A stretch of 64,000 bases of DNA from Sciurus carolinensis. Taxonomy: Eukaryota; Chordata; Mammalia; Rodentia; Sciuridae. The DNA lies in assembly GCF_902686445.1 (NCBI RefSeq), contig NC_062220.1, positions 114,190,643 through 114,254,642 of the forward strand, in the 5' to 3' direction. The notes below the pieces were generated by a model, which searched no databases, was not told the DNA's origin, and saw only the letters and a program-made list of their open reading frames with translations. Shown here piece after piece: positions 1-8,879 of the stretch (positions are counted from its first letter, which is position 1; the number at the start of each line of letters is the position of its first letter). The position numbers and the translations under genes are program-made.

Positions 1-1232
1 CGAAGTATAGTCCCAATCTGTATCATGATTAATCAACCATTGTAATTGTTTAACAGTATAGGGAGTAATAATAAACCTTGGATGTGTCCCAAATGTAGAT
101 ATGCAGCTTTCTATGCCTTTGAATATTAGCTGGGACACAACTTGGGGTAGGATTGAAGCACCTTAGAGGGAGAACTAGGCAAATTAAGGTTACATAAGGG
201 ACCCCCCTGCCAGATAATACCTGATGGACTGCGTGCTTCCGGGATGACAATAAATGACAGGGGTTGAGTTAAATCACAGCGAGATACCTGACAAGATTTT
301 AGACGTTCCTGAACTAGCTGAATAGCCTGTCTAGCTTCAGGTGTGAGAACTCTTATAGAATTTAAGTTAGGATCTCCCTTGAGCAAATCAAAGAGAGGCT
401 TCAGCTCTCCTGTAGATAGTTTCAGATAAGGCCTAATCCAATTGATGTCTCCCAATAACTTTTGAAAATCATTAAGCATCTTTAAGTGATCTATTTTTAT
501 GGTAAGTTTTAAAGGTTGTACTATAGTAGCTGATAATTTAGTTCCCAAATAGTCTTGTAGATTTCCTGTTTGTATTTTGTCTGGGGCGATAATTAGACTC
601 CACGATGCCAATTCTTTGGTTATAAGTATTAAAGATTTCTTTAAAAGGGCTATTTCTTTATGGCATAAGAGGATATCATCCATGTAATGATAAATTAAAA
701 GCTGTTTAAATCTTTCTCGAGTGGATTTTAAAGCTTTATCCACATAAATCTGGCACAAGGTAGGACTATTAGCCATACCTTGGGGCAATACAACCCATTT
801 AAATCTTTGATCAGGTTGAGCATGATTGATAGAGGGTAAGGTGAAAGCGAATCTCCAGCAATCACTTTTATGTAAAGGTATGGAGAAGAAACAGTCTTTT
901 ATATCAATAATAATAGTAGGCCATCCTTTGGGCAGAGCTGAAACTAAAGGCAGGCCACATTGAATGGGCCCCATAGGGTACATCTGATCATTAATTGCTC
1001 TGAGATCATGAAGCAGTCTCCATTTCCCTGATTTCTTTTTAATAACAAAAATAGGTGTATTCCAAGGAGAGGTAGAAGGTTGAACATGACCAGCATCAAG
1101 CTGTTCCCTGACTAGATTTTGGGCAGCCTCTAATTTTTCTTTGGTTAGGGGCCACTGAGGTATCCATCGAGGCTTATCATCTTTCCAAATTATTGGAATT
1201 TTATCTGTTTCAGTGGCCCCTAGGAAAAACCC
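1..1232 (-). pseudogene. pol: pol, reverse transcriptase part (truncated by window, frameshifted)
   Basis: The frame entered from the pro-pol slippery site (1226-1232) encodes the N-terminal reverse transcriptase fingers and palm. Visible landmarks are LPQGMANSP, the catalytic YMDD near 690-700 in YHYMDDILLCH, and the connection region after it. Compared with the second provirus, a single base is missing at about 139-142 (gacacaactt against gacacagcatt), so this frame stops at 126 and the following pol sequence (1-135) continues in another frame. RNase H and integrase lie outside the window. Product if intact: RT/RNase H/integrase made as a Gag-Pro-Pol fusion. The deletion makes this copy non-functional for pol. 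Confidence 0.92.
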
Positions 1233-2119
1233 AGCCCTGTGGTATTAACTTTTGGGATAGGTATACTTGAAGGGGAAGTATTACCTTGATTGTGTTTGCC
1301 TAAACCTTTTCCTTCTTTATACCCCATATGTTGTAACATATTTTTAATTGGGGTACCTTTATAGATTTGATCAGTAGTTAGTTTAACATCCATTTGTTGT
1401 AAAATATCCCTTCCCCATAGGGAGATGGGTAAATTACATACATATGGCTGAAATATTCCAGAATGACCTTCATTATCTTTCCATTGTAAGGAAGCTGCAC
1501 TCTGGTCAGGACTGGAAGCTACGCCCAGTCCTCTTAGGGTCTGGTTGGCTGTAACAAGTGGCCAGCCTTTTGGCCAGTCATTGGAAGAGATAATGCTTTT
1601 ATCTGCTCCTGTATCTAATAATCCTGTAAATTCCTTTCCCCCTATGGTAAGTTTTAATAATGGACGGTCCCCAAGATTCATAGTGAAGCAAGCAAAAGGA
1701 TCCCCAGCAGATCCAAATTCTTGAGATCCCCTAATTTTATCGCTTCTGGACCATAGGGTATGATTACTTGGTAGAATTAACATCTGAGCAATTTGATCTC
1801 CCGGAGATATTACTGTAATTCCTCTTGGAGATGAAACCATAATTTTTACTTTTTCCTCAAAATTAGAATTAATAACCCCTGGATGAACTATAAGTCCCTT
1901 TAGAATAGTTGAGCTTCTTCCTAATAATAGTCCTACTGAATTTTGTGGTATTTTGTCATTCCAATCCAAATCTATCATTTGAACTCCCATATCAGGAGTT
2001 AAGACCAGTCTGGAGGTGGCACAGATGTCCAGTCCTGCATTCCCTTTAGTAGCTCTGGATTCCCTCCTTTCTCCGTAGGGGGGTACCATTGCCTTGGAAC
2101 CTGTTGAATTACCCCGCAA
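1220..2119 (-). CDS. pro: pro: dUTPase + aspartic protease + G-patch (left provirus)
   Basis: This 299-codon frame is reached by -1 frameshifting from gag; the TTG at 2117-2119 is not a real start. Residues about 28-140 carry the five dUTPase motifs (GLDICA; GRSS; HPGVINSNFEEK; PGDQIAQM; RGSQEFGSAG), for hydrolysis of dUTP to dUMP. In motif 3 the usual Asp is Asn here (GVIN) but Asp in the other provirus (GVID), and the usual Tyr is Phe. The retroviral protease follows, with active-site DTG at residues 169-171 (LLDTGADKS) and a WGRDIL segment. A C-terminal G-patch (about 259-280, GYKEGKGLGK) is a known betaretroviral feature. The frame is open throughout and the family fit is strong. Confidence 0.92.
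   Translation of the reverse strand: MRGNSTGSKAMVPPYGERRESRATKGNAGLDICATSRLVLTPDMGVQMIDLDWNDKIPQNSVGLLLGRSSTILKGLIVHPGVINSNFEEKVKIMVSSPRGITVISPGDQIAQMLILPSNHTLWSRSDKIRGSQEFGSAGDPFACFTMNLGDRPLLKLTIGGKEFTGLLDTGADKSIISSNDWPKGWPLVTANQTLRGLGVASSPDQSAASLQWKDNEGHSGIFQPYVCNLPISLWGRDILQQMDVKLTTDQIYKGTPIKNMLQHMGYKEGKGLGKHNQGNTSPSSIPIPKVNTTGLGFS
1226..1232 (-). promoter_or_regulatory. pro-pol -1 frameshift slippery site G GGT TTT (left provirus)
   Basis: On the minus strand the heptamer GGGTTTT is split by the pro frame as G GGT TTT, the X XXY YYZ pattern. The pro stop codon (1220-1222) follows two codons later, and the -1 frame continues open into reverse transcriptase. The same site occurs in the second provirus. 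Confidence 0.85.
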
Positions 2120-3743
2120 ATTGTTGTGGGCCCCGGGGTAGGCCCTGCTTCCCGTTTTTTGTCAGTCTTGGGTTAGGTCCTAAATAATTACCATTTTTGT
2201 CCCTAACTGATTGGCACATATTTGCCCAATGATTACCCTTTTTACATCTAGGACATAAACCTGGATTACATGGTTTTTGAGTCTTTTTATTTGGACAATT
2301 GACTTTGTAATGTCCAAATTGTCCACAAAGAAAGCAAGTCCTGGAAGTTATTTTATATGATGGGTTGGTATTATAGGGTTTTTGTAACCCTTGTACAATG
2401 GCTGAAGCTAACACTTGTCCCTGGATGGTAGAATCATTTATATCCCTGCAAATTTTTAAATATGCAGATAAATCTTTATTTTTCCAGGGTCTAATGGCCT
2501 CTTTACACCATTTATTAGCTTGTTCATATGTTAGTTGTTTGACCAAAGGCATAGCTTGATCAGCTTCCCCAAAGATTCGACTAGCTGTTTGTATTAGTCT
2601 GTCTACAAAATCTGCATATGGTTCATTAGAACCTTGTATTACTTTAGACAATTGACCTTGTAGATCCCCTGAGCCTTGAAGAGTTCTCCAAGCCTTTATG
2701 GCGGCAGTAGCAATTTGTTGGTATACTGCAGGAGGATATTGAATTTGAGCTTGAATATTATCATATTGCCCTTGCCCTGTGAGCATATCTATGTTCCAAT
2801 CAGGATTGCCCGCTGCTGCATTTCTTCTGGCTGTATCTAAACAGATCTCATGGTGAGTTGTTTTCCACATTAAATATTGCCCACCAGTCAAAGTAGCCCT
2901 AGCTAAATTTTCCCAATCTCTAGGGATCAAATTTAAAGATGAAATAGTCTCTACAAGTGACATGGTGAATGCAGCTTGAGGGCCATAAGTACCAGCTGCT
3001 TCTTTTAATTGTTTTATTAATTTAAAATCCAGCGGTTGGTGATATCTCTGATTTTGTGGATTTTCAAATACGGGAAAACAAGAACTAGTATTGGGCTCAC
3101 ATTCCTTCCAGGATTGTTTTAGGGGGTTCTCTGGGTAATTATATTCAGGAAGAGGCACTTTAGGAGGTTCCTTGGGCTCCGGGAAATTAAACTGTATATT
3201 GGAGCCATAGGATGGTGGAATTGATTGTGGTAATGGGCTATTAGAGGATTTTTGTATGTTAAAACTAAAGTTTTTAAGCGAAGGATATATTTTCTTACTA
3301 CCAGGTGGCGCCAACTGTATATCATTGACCCTTGGTTCAGGTTCCTCATCTGATAGTTCCTTTTCTGACTCGCTTTGGTCAGATTTAAGGGGAGGAAAGG
3401 AACATAACGATCTTTGTTCTTTTACTTCCTCCAAAATATTATTTCCTTCATTTAGAGGGGGTTGAAATTTCTCTTTTTGTGAGGTCAAACAACCTTTTAC
3501 AAGAGACCATATAGCCAAGGTGCCAACAGGTAATATTTCCTGTTGATCAGCTTTAAGTAAGTCTTCACCCAAGTGTTCCCATTGTGGGACATTTAATAAT
3601 CCTTTATCTAAAAACCAAGGAGATATATTTTCCACTGTCTGTAAAAATTTTCTTGCTGAGGAGGCCTTTAAGGGTGTTCCATTGATTTTTAAAAGAGCAT
3701 TTAAAGGCCCCTCCATATGGGCTCTAGACATTTCTGAACCCAT
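2109..3743 (-). CDS. gag: gag polyprotein, intact 544 codons (left provirus)
   Basis: Structural polyprotein of the virion core, starting at ATG 3741-3743 and ending at TAA 2109-2111. The N-terminus MGSEMS fits an N-myristoylation signal (Gly2 with Ser6), as expected for plasma-membrane-targeted betaretroviruses. PPSY at residues 176-179 is a PPxY late-budding motif in a proline-rich region. The capsid holds a major homology region around QGSNEPYADFVDRL. The nucleocapsid has two CCHC zinc knuckles (CFLCGQFGHYKVNC, about 470-483; CPRCKKGNHWANMC, about 497-510). The slippery site lies about 17 codons before the stop. No internal stop or frameshift, unlike gag of the complete provirus, where the equivalent frame is broken. 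Confidence 0.94.
   Translation of the reverse strand: MGSEMSRAHMEGPLNALLKINGTPLKASSARKFLQTVENISPWFLDKGLLNVPQWEHLGEDLLKADQQEILPVGTLAIWSLVKGCLTSQKEKFQPPLNEGNNILEEVKEQRSLCSFPPLKSDQSESEKELSDEEPEPRVNDIQLAPPGSKKIYPSLKNFSFNIQKSSNSPLPQSIPPSYGSNIQFNFPEPKEPPKVPLPEYNYPENPLKQSWKECEPNTSSCFPVFENPQNQRYHQPLDFKLIKQLKEAAGTYGPQAAFTMSLVETISSLNLIPRDWENLARATLTGGQYLMWKTTHHEICLDTARRNAAAGNPDWNIDMLTGQGQYDNIQAQIQYPPAVYQQIATAAIKAWRTLQGSGDLQGQLSKVIQGSNEPYADFVDRLIQTASRIFGEADQAMPLVKQLTYEQANKWCKEAIRPWKNKDLSAYLKICRDINDSTIQGQVLASAIVQGLQKPYNTNPSYKITSRTCFLCGQFGHYKVNCPNKKTQKPCNPGLCPRCKKGNHWANMCQSVRDKNGNYLGPNPRLTKNGKQGLPRGPQQFAG
2154..2160 (-). promoter_or_regulatory. gag-pro -1 frameshift slippery site A AAA AAC (left provirus)
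   Basis: On the minus strand AAAAAAC is read in gag as A AAA AAC, the slippery heptamer also used at the MMTV gag-pro junction. A GC-rich stretch (2130-2151 on the plus strand) follows and could fold as the stimulatory structure. The -1 frame runs uninterrupted into dUTPase in this copy. Confidence 0.88.
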
Positions 3744-4440
3744 TGTTTTAGTAGTACTGATGGAAACAACGCGGAGAAAAGAGATACCACCAATTTTAAT
3801 GAATCAGATTTATTGTTTTTTCCCTGCTTTTTGTCTCTTTGTTCTAGTTATAATGGCCACCCTCTGTGTGCCTGTTTTTAATTTAAATGGACCGCTTTTC
3901 TGCGTGTCCTCGGACTTCTTTTAAGGAGTCCTGATTGCTTGTTTGTGATTGTAGTTGCTTTACTGTGATACTTTTATTAACTGGACCGCTTTCCGCGTGT
4001 CCTAATTTAATTGCTATATTGCAATGTAATGTCCTTGGACTACCTTTTTCTGTTTAATTGCTTTATTGTAATGTAATGTAATGTCCCCGGACCACCTTCC
4101 GTGAGTCCTGATAGTCGCTTTATCGCGAACTTTCACTTTAATTGGACTACTTTTCGTATGTCCTGATAATTGTAATGTAATGTCCCTGGACCACCCTTTT
4201 AATCGCTTTATTGTGATGTAATATTAAGGCTGCCTTTATTACTATTTTATTTTTATAACATTAATCTATAAAACTTATTATAACATTAATCTTAAAAATT
4301 TAATCTTAAAAACTTATTATAACTTTAATCTTAAAAACTATTTATAATATTAATCTTAAAAACTTATTATAACTTTAATCTTAAAAACTTAATCTTAAAA
4401 ACTTATTATAACTTTAATCTTAAAAACTTAATCTTAAAAA
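3744..4440 (-). other. proviral 5' leader with GGAC/GTCC hairpin units and a TTTTTAAGATTAA array
   Basis: Untranslated leader between the splice donor and gag, unusually long (about 700 bp). Its distal half (4245-4440) is a degenerate tandem array of an AT-rich unit, aatcttaaaaactt on the plus strand. Its proximal half has at least five short units beginning ggac and ending gtcc (3889-3909, 3912-3931, 3983-4002, 4089-4108, 4144-4163), each able to form a small hairpin. Roles in packaging or translation are possible but only inferred. No ORF of note is present. Confidence 0.75.
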
Positions 4441-4443
4441 CTT

Positions 4444-4445
4444 AC
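4444..4445 (-). promoter_or_regulatory. major splice donor (left provirus)
   Basis: On the minus strand the sequence reads CTACCTAG|GTAAGTTTTT, a near-perfect 5' splice site just downstream of the primer binding site. It is where the major donor for spliced env RNA sits in retroviruses. GT is at 4445-4444. Confidence 0.7.
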
Positions 4446-4461
4446 CTAGGTAGTTGCTGCT

Positions 4462-4501
4462 GATCTAGAGGTCCCTGGTTCGTTCCCGGGTTTCGGCACC
4501 A
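4462..4501 (-). promoter_or_regulatory. Primer binding site for tRNA-Phe, extended to about 40 nt
   Basis: The canonical 18-nt PBS (4484-4501; minus strand TGGTGCCGAAACCCGGGA) is complementary to the 3' end of tRNA-Phe. On the plus strand, homology to tRNA-Phe continues without a gap to 4462, covering tRNA positions 37-76. Only two mismatches occur: A43 to G (4468) and A58 to T (4483). Position 58 is the conserved m1A. The PBS lies 2 nt from the LTR end. tRNA numbering is from memory of human tRNA-Phe(GAA). Confidence 0.9.
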
Positions 4502-4503
4502 AA

Positions 4504-5121
4504 TGTCGCGTTCCTTCTGCCCGCAGAGAGAGACACAACACATCAGTTGTTCATCAGAGCTCTTTATTCTTCTCTCTTCCTCCTCTGATCATCCTCTGAT
4601 GATCCTCTGATGATCTTACAAGGCAGTTACAGTCATATTTATATGAATCATGAGCCAATCAGGTTACAGAGGATGTGGGGAGAGCAAGATTACAATGTAG
4701 TACAAAACGGGGTAAAAAGAGGGTACACAGAAGAACAAGATTTCAATTTAATGTATCAAGAGAGTTCATGATGGGCATGGGTCACTTCATCCAATCAGAG
4801 CAATTCTTTTTGGTACTGGCTTAGTGCCGGGGCAGCTTCCTTAAGCAGTGTCAGCTATTTGTTGCAAACCAGGCCGCCCCGGCTCAGCGCCAGGTTGCTC
4901 TGGCTTAGTGCCAGACTGAAAGTCCTTGATGTTGCAAACCAGGTTGCCCCGGCTTAGTGCCAGTGTGGAAGTCCTTGTCAGCGTTTGTTGCAAACCAGGT
5001 TGCCCCGGCTTAGTGCCAGGTTCCACACTGAAGTCCTTGATGTTACAATCCACTGTCTCGGCATTAGGGCCACACTGAAATCCTGAAAGCCAGGCTAGGA
5101 TGGGGTCTGCAGCCCCCAACA
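4504..5121 (-). repeat. 5' LTR of left provirus (618 bp)
   Basis: Runs TG...CA on the minus strand: it begins TGTTGGGGGCTGCAGACC at 5121 and ends GGAACGCGACA at 4504. TATAAATA is at 4643-4636 and the poly(A) signal AATAAA at 4568-4563, followed by a short R-U5. U3 (about 4800-5090) contains at least three repeats of a roughly 33-bp unit containing gttgcaaaccagg...cccggcttagtgccag (4861-4893, 4931-4963, 4987-5018), probably enhancer repeats. Both LTR ends are closely similar to those of the LTRs at 35577 and 44463. Confidence 0.93.
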
Positions 5122-5127
5122 CTACAT

Positions 5128-7615
5128 GTTATGAAAATAACATATGTTCTTTATTATTGCAACCATAATATTTTCTGTGGCAGACCTTCATCCTAGAAAT
5201 AGTAGACAGCCACAATGAATCCCCACTACCAACTACTTTTAGTGTAATTTCAAAAAAGATGAATGCAAACTGCCAGAGGTTTTATTTTCTAATAAAGATG
5301 TATATAATATAAGCATTCCTAAATGACATTTATACTTGCCTCAGTCATCTAACCAATACAAGCTATGTTTTTTTCTGTTTGGTTAGAAAATACTGCACTT
5401 AAATACAAAGAAACTAACAATCAATTTCATAATGTATTCGGGTTTTAAAAATAATCAATATTTACATATCTGCATCTATGTTACTATAATAACATTTATC
5501 ATCTTTTCAAAATTCTCAGGCATAGAGATGGAAACTGCAAGAAAAAGCACTATTTTACACTAACACTGATTTTTGGGTTGATTTTGGATGCTTTTTTTTT
5601 TTTTAATAACAAAAAAGGAAAGTTTTACCTTCCCCCTAAAGTGTATTTTTTTGAAGTAAAACCAAGCAATTGATTGATGAGAATGTGTGTGTATATTTTT
5701 GAGTCAAAATAATTTTAAGTTTTACAAATTATTTATTACTAATTTTTCACATAGCTAGCAGCTGGAGTTCACCCATTAATAAGCCTTTAGGAATGATATG
5801 AGGAGACTCATTTCCATATTAATTTTATGTGTACCATCCTCTACACAACTCCGGATAATATAGGGAGAGTGCAGCAGTTCAGTTCTCCATGTTTGCCTCA
5901 CTTGTATATTATAATTTCAGAGGCATTTACTTTTTCAAGCCTTTCATGTCTACATAAGACACATAGCTTAATCTTCATAAATGTTTATGCTTTTTTTCTT
6001 TTTGCACACTTTCAAGGAACTGTTTTGGAGAAATTAAAAAAACTAAATTTCAATAAATACTACATTAATATAAAATATATAATTTTAATAACTGACAGAA
6101 AATTATGGTACATCACATATACTATGCAATTATACACCACATAAATAATATAATACTGAATATGCCATATAAATAGACATTACTAAATGCTTTAGTCAAT
6201 TCTGTGATTACCCATAGAATGTATAAATTAGAAATAGTAGAATAAATTTTCATATGCAATACTCAAAATGATTTTGCAGTTATCACCAAAGAATCAACTC
6301 TCTTCATCTCTCCTGTACATGATCCAATCTTCCTCTACTGCTCCCTAGTTACTAAACAGGGAGTTAAGTGGGAAAAAAAAAAAAAAAGTGTAATTTTGTA
6401 GCTTCCCAGTACAAGCGTGTCACATCAGACTATAAAATGGTAGGCTTGAGAATGGGAGACAAGAACATAATGTTTGATACCTCATTGGCTTTTGGCTTCT
6501 TGTAATAACATAGTCAGATCCTTTTGGGGTGCTTAACCTCTTCAAACAACCATTAGATGTGGCCAAAATGTAAAAAGCAATCAGCTCAAGGTACAGGAGT
6601 TTTATCAACTGACAAGCTGTTAAGGAGTGCACATGCAAAGGAGCTAGGTAGACAGCTTTTTGAAGTACTCATTTCGTAGCCTACCTTCCTTAGTCCAGCT
6701 GGTGGGACATAGGTAATGAGATGGTTATGCCCCTAGTAAGAAACAATCTTTGTGGTCAGGGAAACAAGAAACTGCACCTGGTAAGCAGGCAATGAAACAC
6801 ATTGTGGAAAATTCAGAAAACTAGAGATGGGATCTTCATATTCTATCCACAATTCTACCAATAAATACCTGATTCATACATTGGTTGCAGTATACTTAAA
6901 ACAACTATAATAAACATGACTTTATCTTAACTGTTATTGAAGCTCCTAAGAAAATGCTTCAAAGTAAAGAACAGCTAGAATAACTGCTGATTAAACAGCT
7001 AGGTATGACTGTTTCTTCCCTAATACAGACAAAAATATCACAATTATGTGAAAAAAGAATGTGTATGCATGAGCATATGTTTTACACGAGATGATACAAC
7101 AGTAAATGTGAATGAGCTTAGAAAAGTTAAGTAAGTATTAAATCCCTAGAATTTAAATTCCTAATATTTTTGGAAAAATACAAAGAAGCATATTTACAAA
7201 GCTGAGAGGAAAATTAAAGGTAATTCTAATGCAAATTTTAAAAGTTTTGATAAGAAAAAAGAAAATGCAAGAGTACATAGTAGGATATACTTAAAATGGT
7301 AGACAAAATAAAAATGTCAACAATTTTATTAAAGTTTAATAATGAATTAAGAGCAAATTTAATGGCAGAAGCTGAGAAGATGGACTTAAAACATTATTAA
7401 GTATATGCTGTCTACAGGTCATAAGTTTTAAATATAAAGAGTAAATAAATTCTAAGTAAGTTAATAGAAAAATGTGTCATGAATTCAGTAAATGTAAGCA
7501 TACCCGAATGTCTGATAAAATAGATCTCAAGATAGTGTGTATTAGCAAAGTTATGGAGGAATAGATCATCATAAAAATGTGGTAAATCATAAGGACACAA
7601 TAGCAGTCATACCTG
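5128..7615. other. AT-rich intergenic DNA, no gene seen
   Basis: Low-GC sequence with short homopolymer tracts (for example T-rich at 5591-5604, A-rich at 6374-6387). No coding region, RNA gene or well-preserved repeat can be supported. Parts after about 7100 may already be degraded L1 leading into the clearer fragment at 7620. Confidence 0.5.
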
Positions 7616-7619
7616 CTTT

Positions 7620-8045
7620 ACATATTTAAATATAGTTTCCAAATACAGTGAAAAATTTTTACAGAATTAAAGCAAAAAATAGAACATTCCAAAATTATAG
7701 TAGGAAGTATTAATATTCAAAAGAATCTGCCAATAAACTAGAAGATATGAAGAACACTGCAAACAACTTGTTATTTTTACAAAACACTATACCTAACAAT
7801 AGCAGAGATTTTTCAAATATGTTTGGCACACTTACTGAAATGACCACATACCAGGCTATGAAGTAAGTCTTAATGAACTTAAAAACACTGAAATCATATC
7901 AGTTATATGCTCTGACCACAATAGAACTGTTGTAATCAATAGCAATAATAAAATAATATAAAATAGCACCACAAAATATCAGAAAAATGAATATCTTCTA
8001 AGTAACTGATTGGTCAAAGAAGAAATGACAGGGGCTATTAGCAAA
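7620..8045 (+). mobile_element. Old L1 ORF2 fragment
   Basis: The stretch including 'aatagaacattcc', 'gaccacataccaggctatgaagtaagtcttaa', 'ctctgaccacaat' and 'ggtcaaagaagaaat' follows the endonuclease/RT portion of mammalian L1 ORF2 in plus orientation, heavily diverged with many stops. It has no coding capacity. Confidence 0.7.
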
Positions 8046-8870
8046 CAACTTCAAGAGAATGACCCTCAATATGCAGACCTAAGCCCAGACTGGGTCTGGA
8101 AAGCCCAAGTTTAGCCTGTGCAGAGGCTAGTAAGGAACCTCAGCAAACATTCACCTCTCATTGCTCTGTGACCCTTGGGAACAGGTGAGATAGTTAAAAG
8201 TGGATAAACTTTTTTCTTACACACCAAGGTTAAACCTAGTATCACTATGAAAATAGTAGAGAGTTCCTAAAATATTGAGATAATTCAACATTTTCAATAT
8301 TTCACAGGTCAACTCTCAGTCAGCCTGAGTTACAAGCCAATATTGTAGTGCTTTAGTGACATTGGTAAATTCACCCTATCACACTAGCCCATTTTGTTCA
8401 AGGAAAGAAATTCCACAGCTTAAGATGCTTAAAGTCACAAATAAGATACACTTTAATTTGTGAGGGGAAAGCCACAAAAATCCTGATAAAACTGGAGTTA
8501 AAACATTTGGAATAAATTTTAATTATATGATAAAAAAATGCGTGTACGTTTATGCATATAAGCACACAAGCACATGTAAATCAAGACTTAACACATTATT
8601 TCATTTAGGGGTTCTTTTTGTCTCCCCTGCACATTTATTTCTTGTTTTTCCTGAAATTACTATCTAACTACTTCAAATTTTCTTACATCAGAATCTGAGA
8701 TTTCAGATATCTCACCCATAAACAAACAGGGTTTTGAGGAAAAAAGAATTTTCACAGGAAAGACAAAACACCTTTTGCATTTTCCAAACAAGGGGAAAAT
8801 GAAAGGAAAAAGTCAGTATAGGAACCCTAAGAGCATACTGACCTCTGGAAGTTCAAAAAGAAATGCTGTG
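8046..8870. other. Intergenic DNA, nothing recognised
   Basis: Unique-looking AT-rich sequence. Short ORFs around 8775-9017 have no recognisable features. Confidence 0.4.
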
Positions 8871-8879
8871 AAACTGGAC

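Larger units (their letters stand above)
1..5121 (-). mobile_element. Class II (betaretrovirus-like) endogenous provirus, left copy, cut by window edge
   Basis: Reading down the minus strand from 5121 the order is 5' LTR, tRNA-Phe primer binding site, splice donor, about 700 bp leader, gag, pro (dUTPase-protease-G-patch) and the start of pol. The rest of pol, env and the 3' LTR lie beyond position 1. Two ribosomal slippery sites and beta-type protease architecture place it in the class II/ERVK group. It belongs to the same family as the complete provirus at 35577-45187, but its LTR is shorter (618 versus 725 bp) and its leader and PBS differ. gag is one open frame; pol has a one-base deletion near 139-142. 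The six bases outside the LTR (5122-5127, ctacat) should be one copy of the target duplication; the other copy is out of view, so age cannot be judged. Confidence 0.95.

Noticed and set aside
3256..3924. Plus-strand ORFs inside the left provirus
   Set aside because: Shadows of gag and leader on the opposite strand, with no retroviral precedent.
4841..5122. 93-codon minus-strand ORF with repeated ...KPGQPG... words
   Set aside because: Same cause: the U3 tandem repeats of the left LTR are open by chance.
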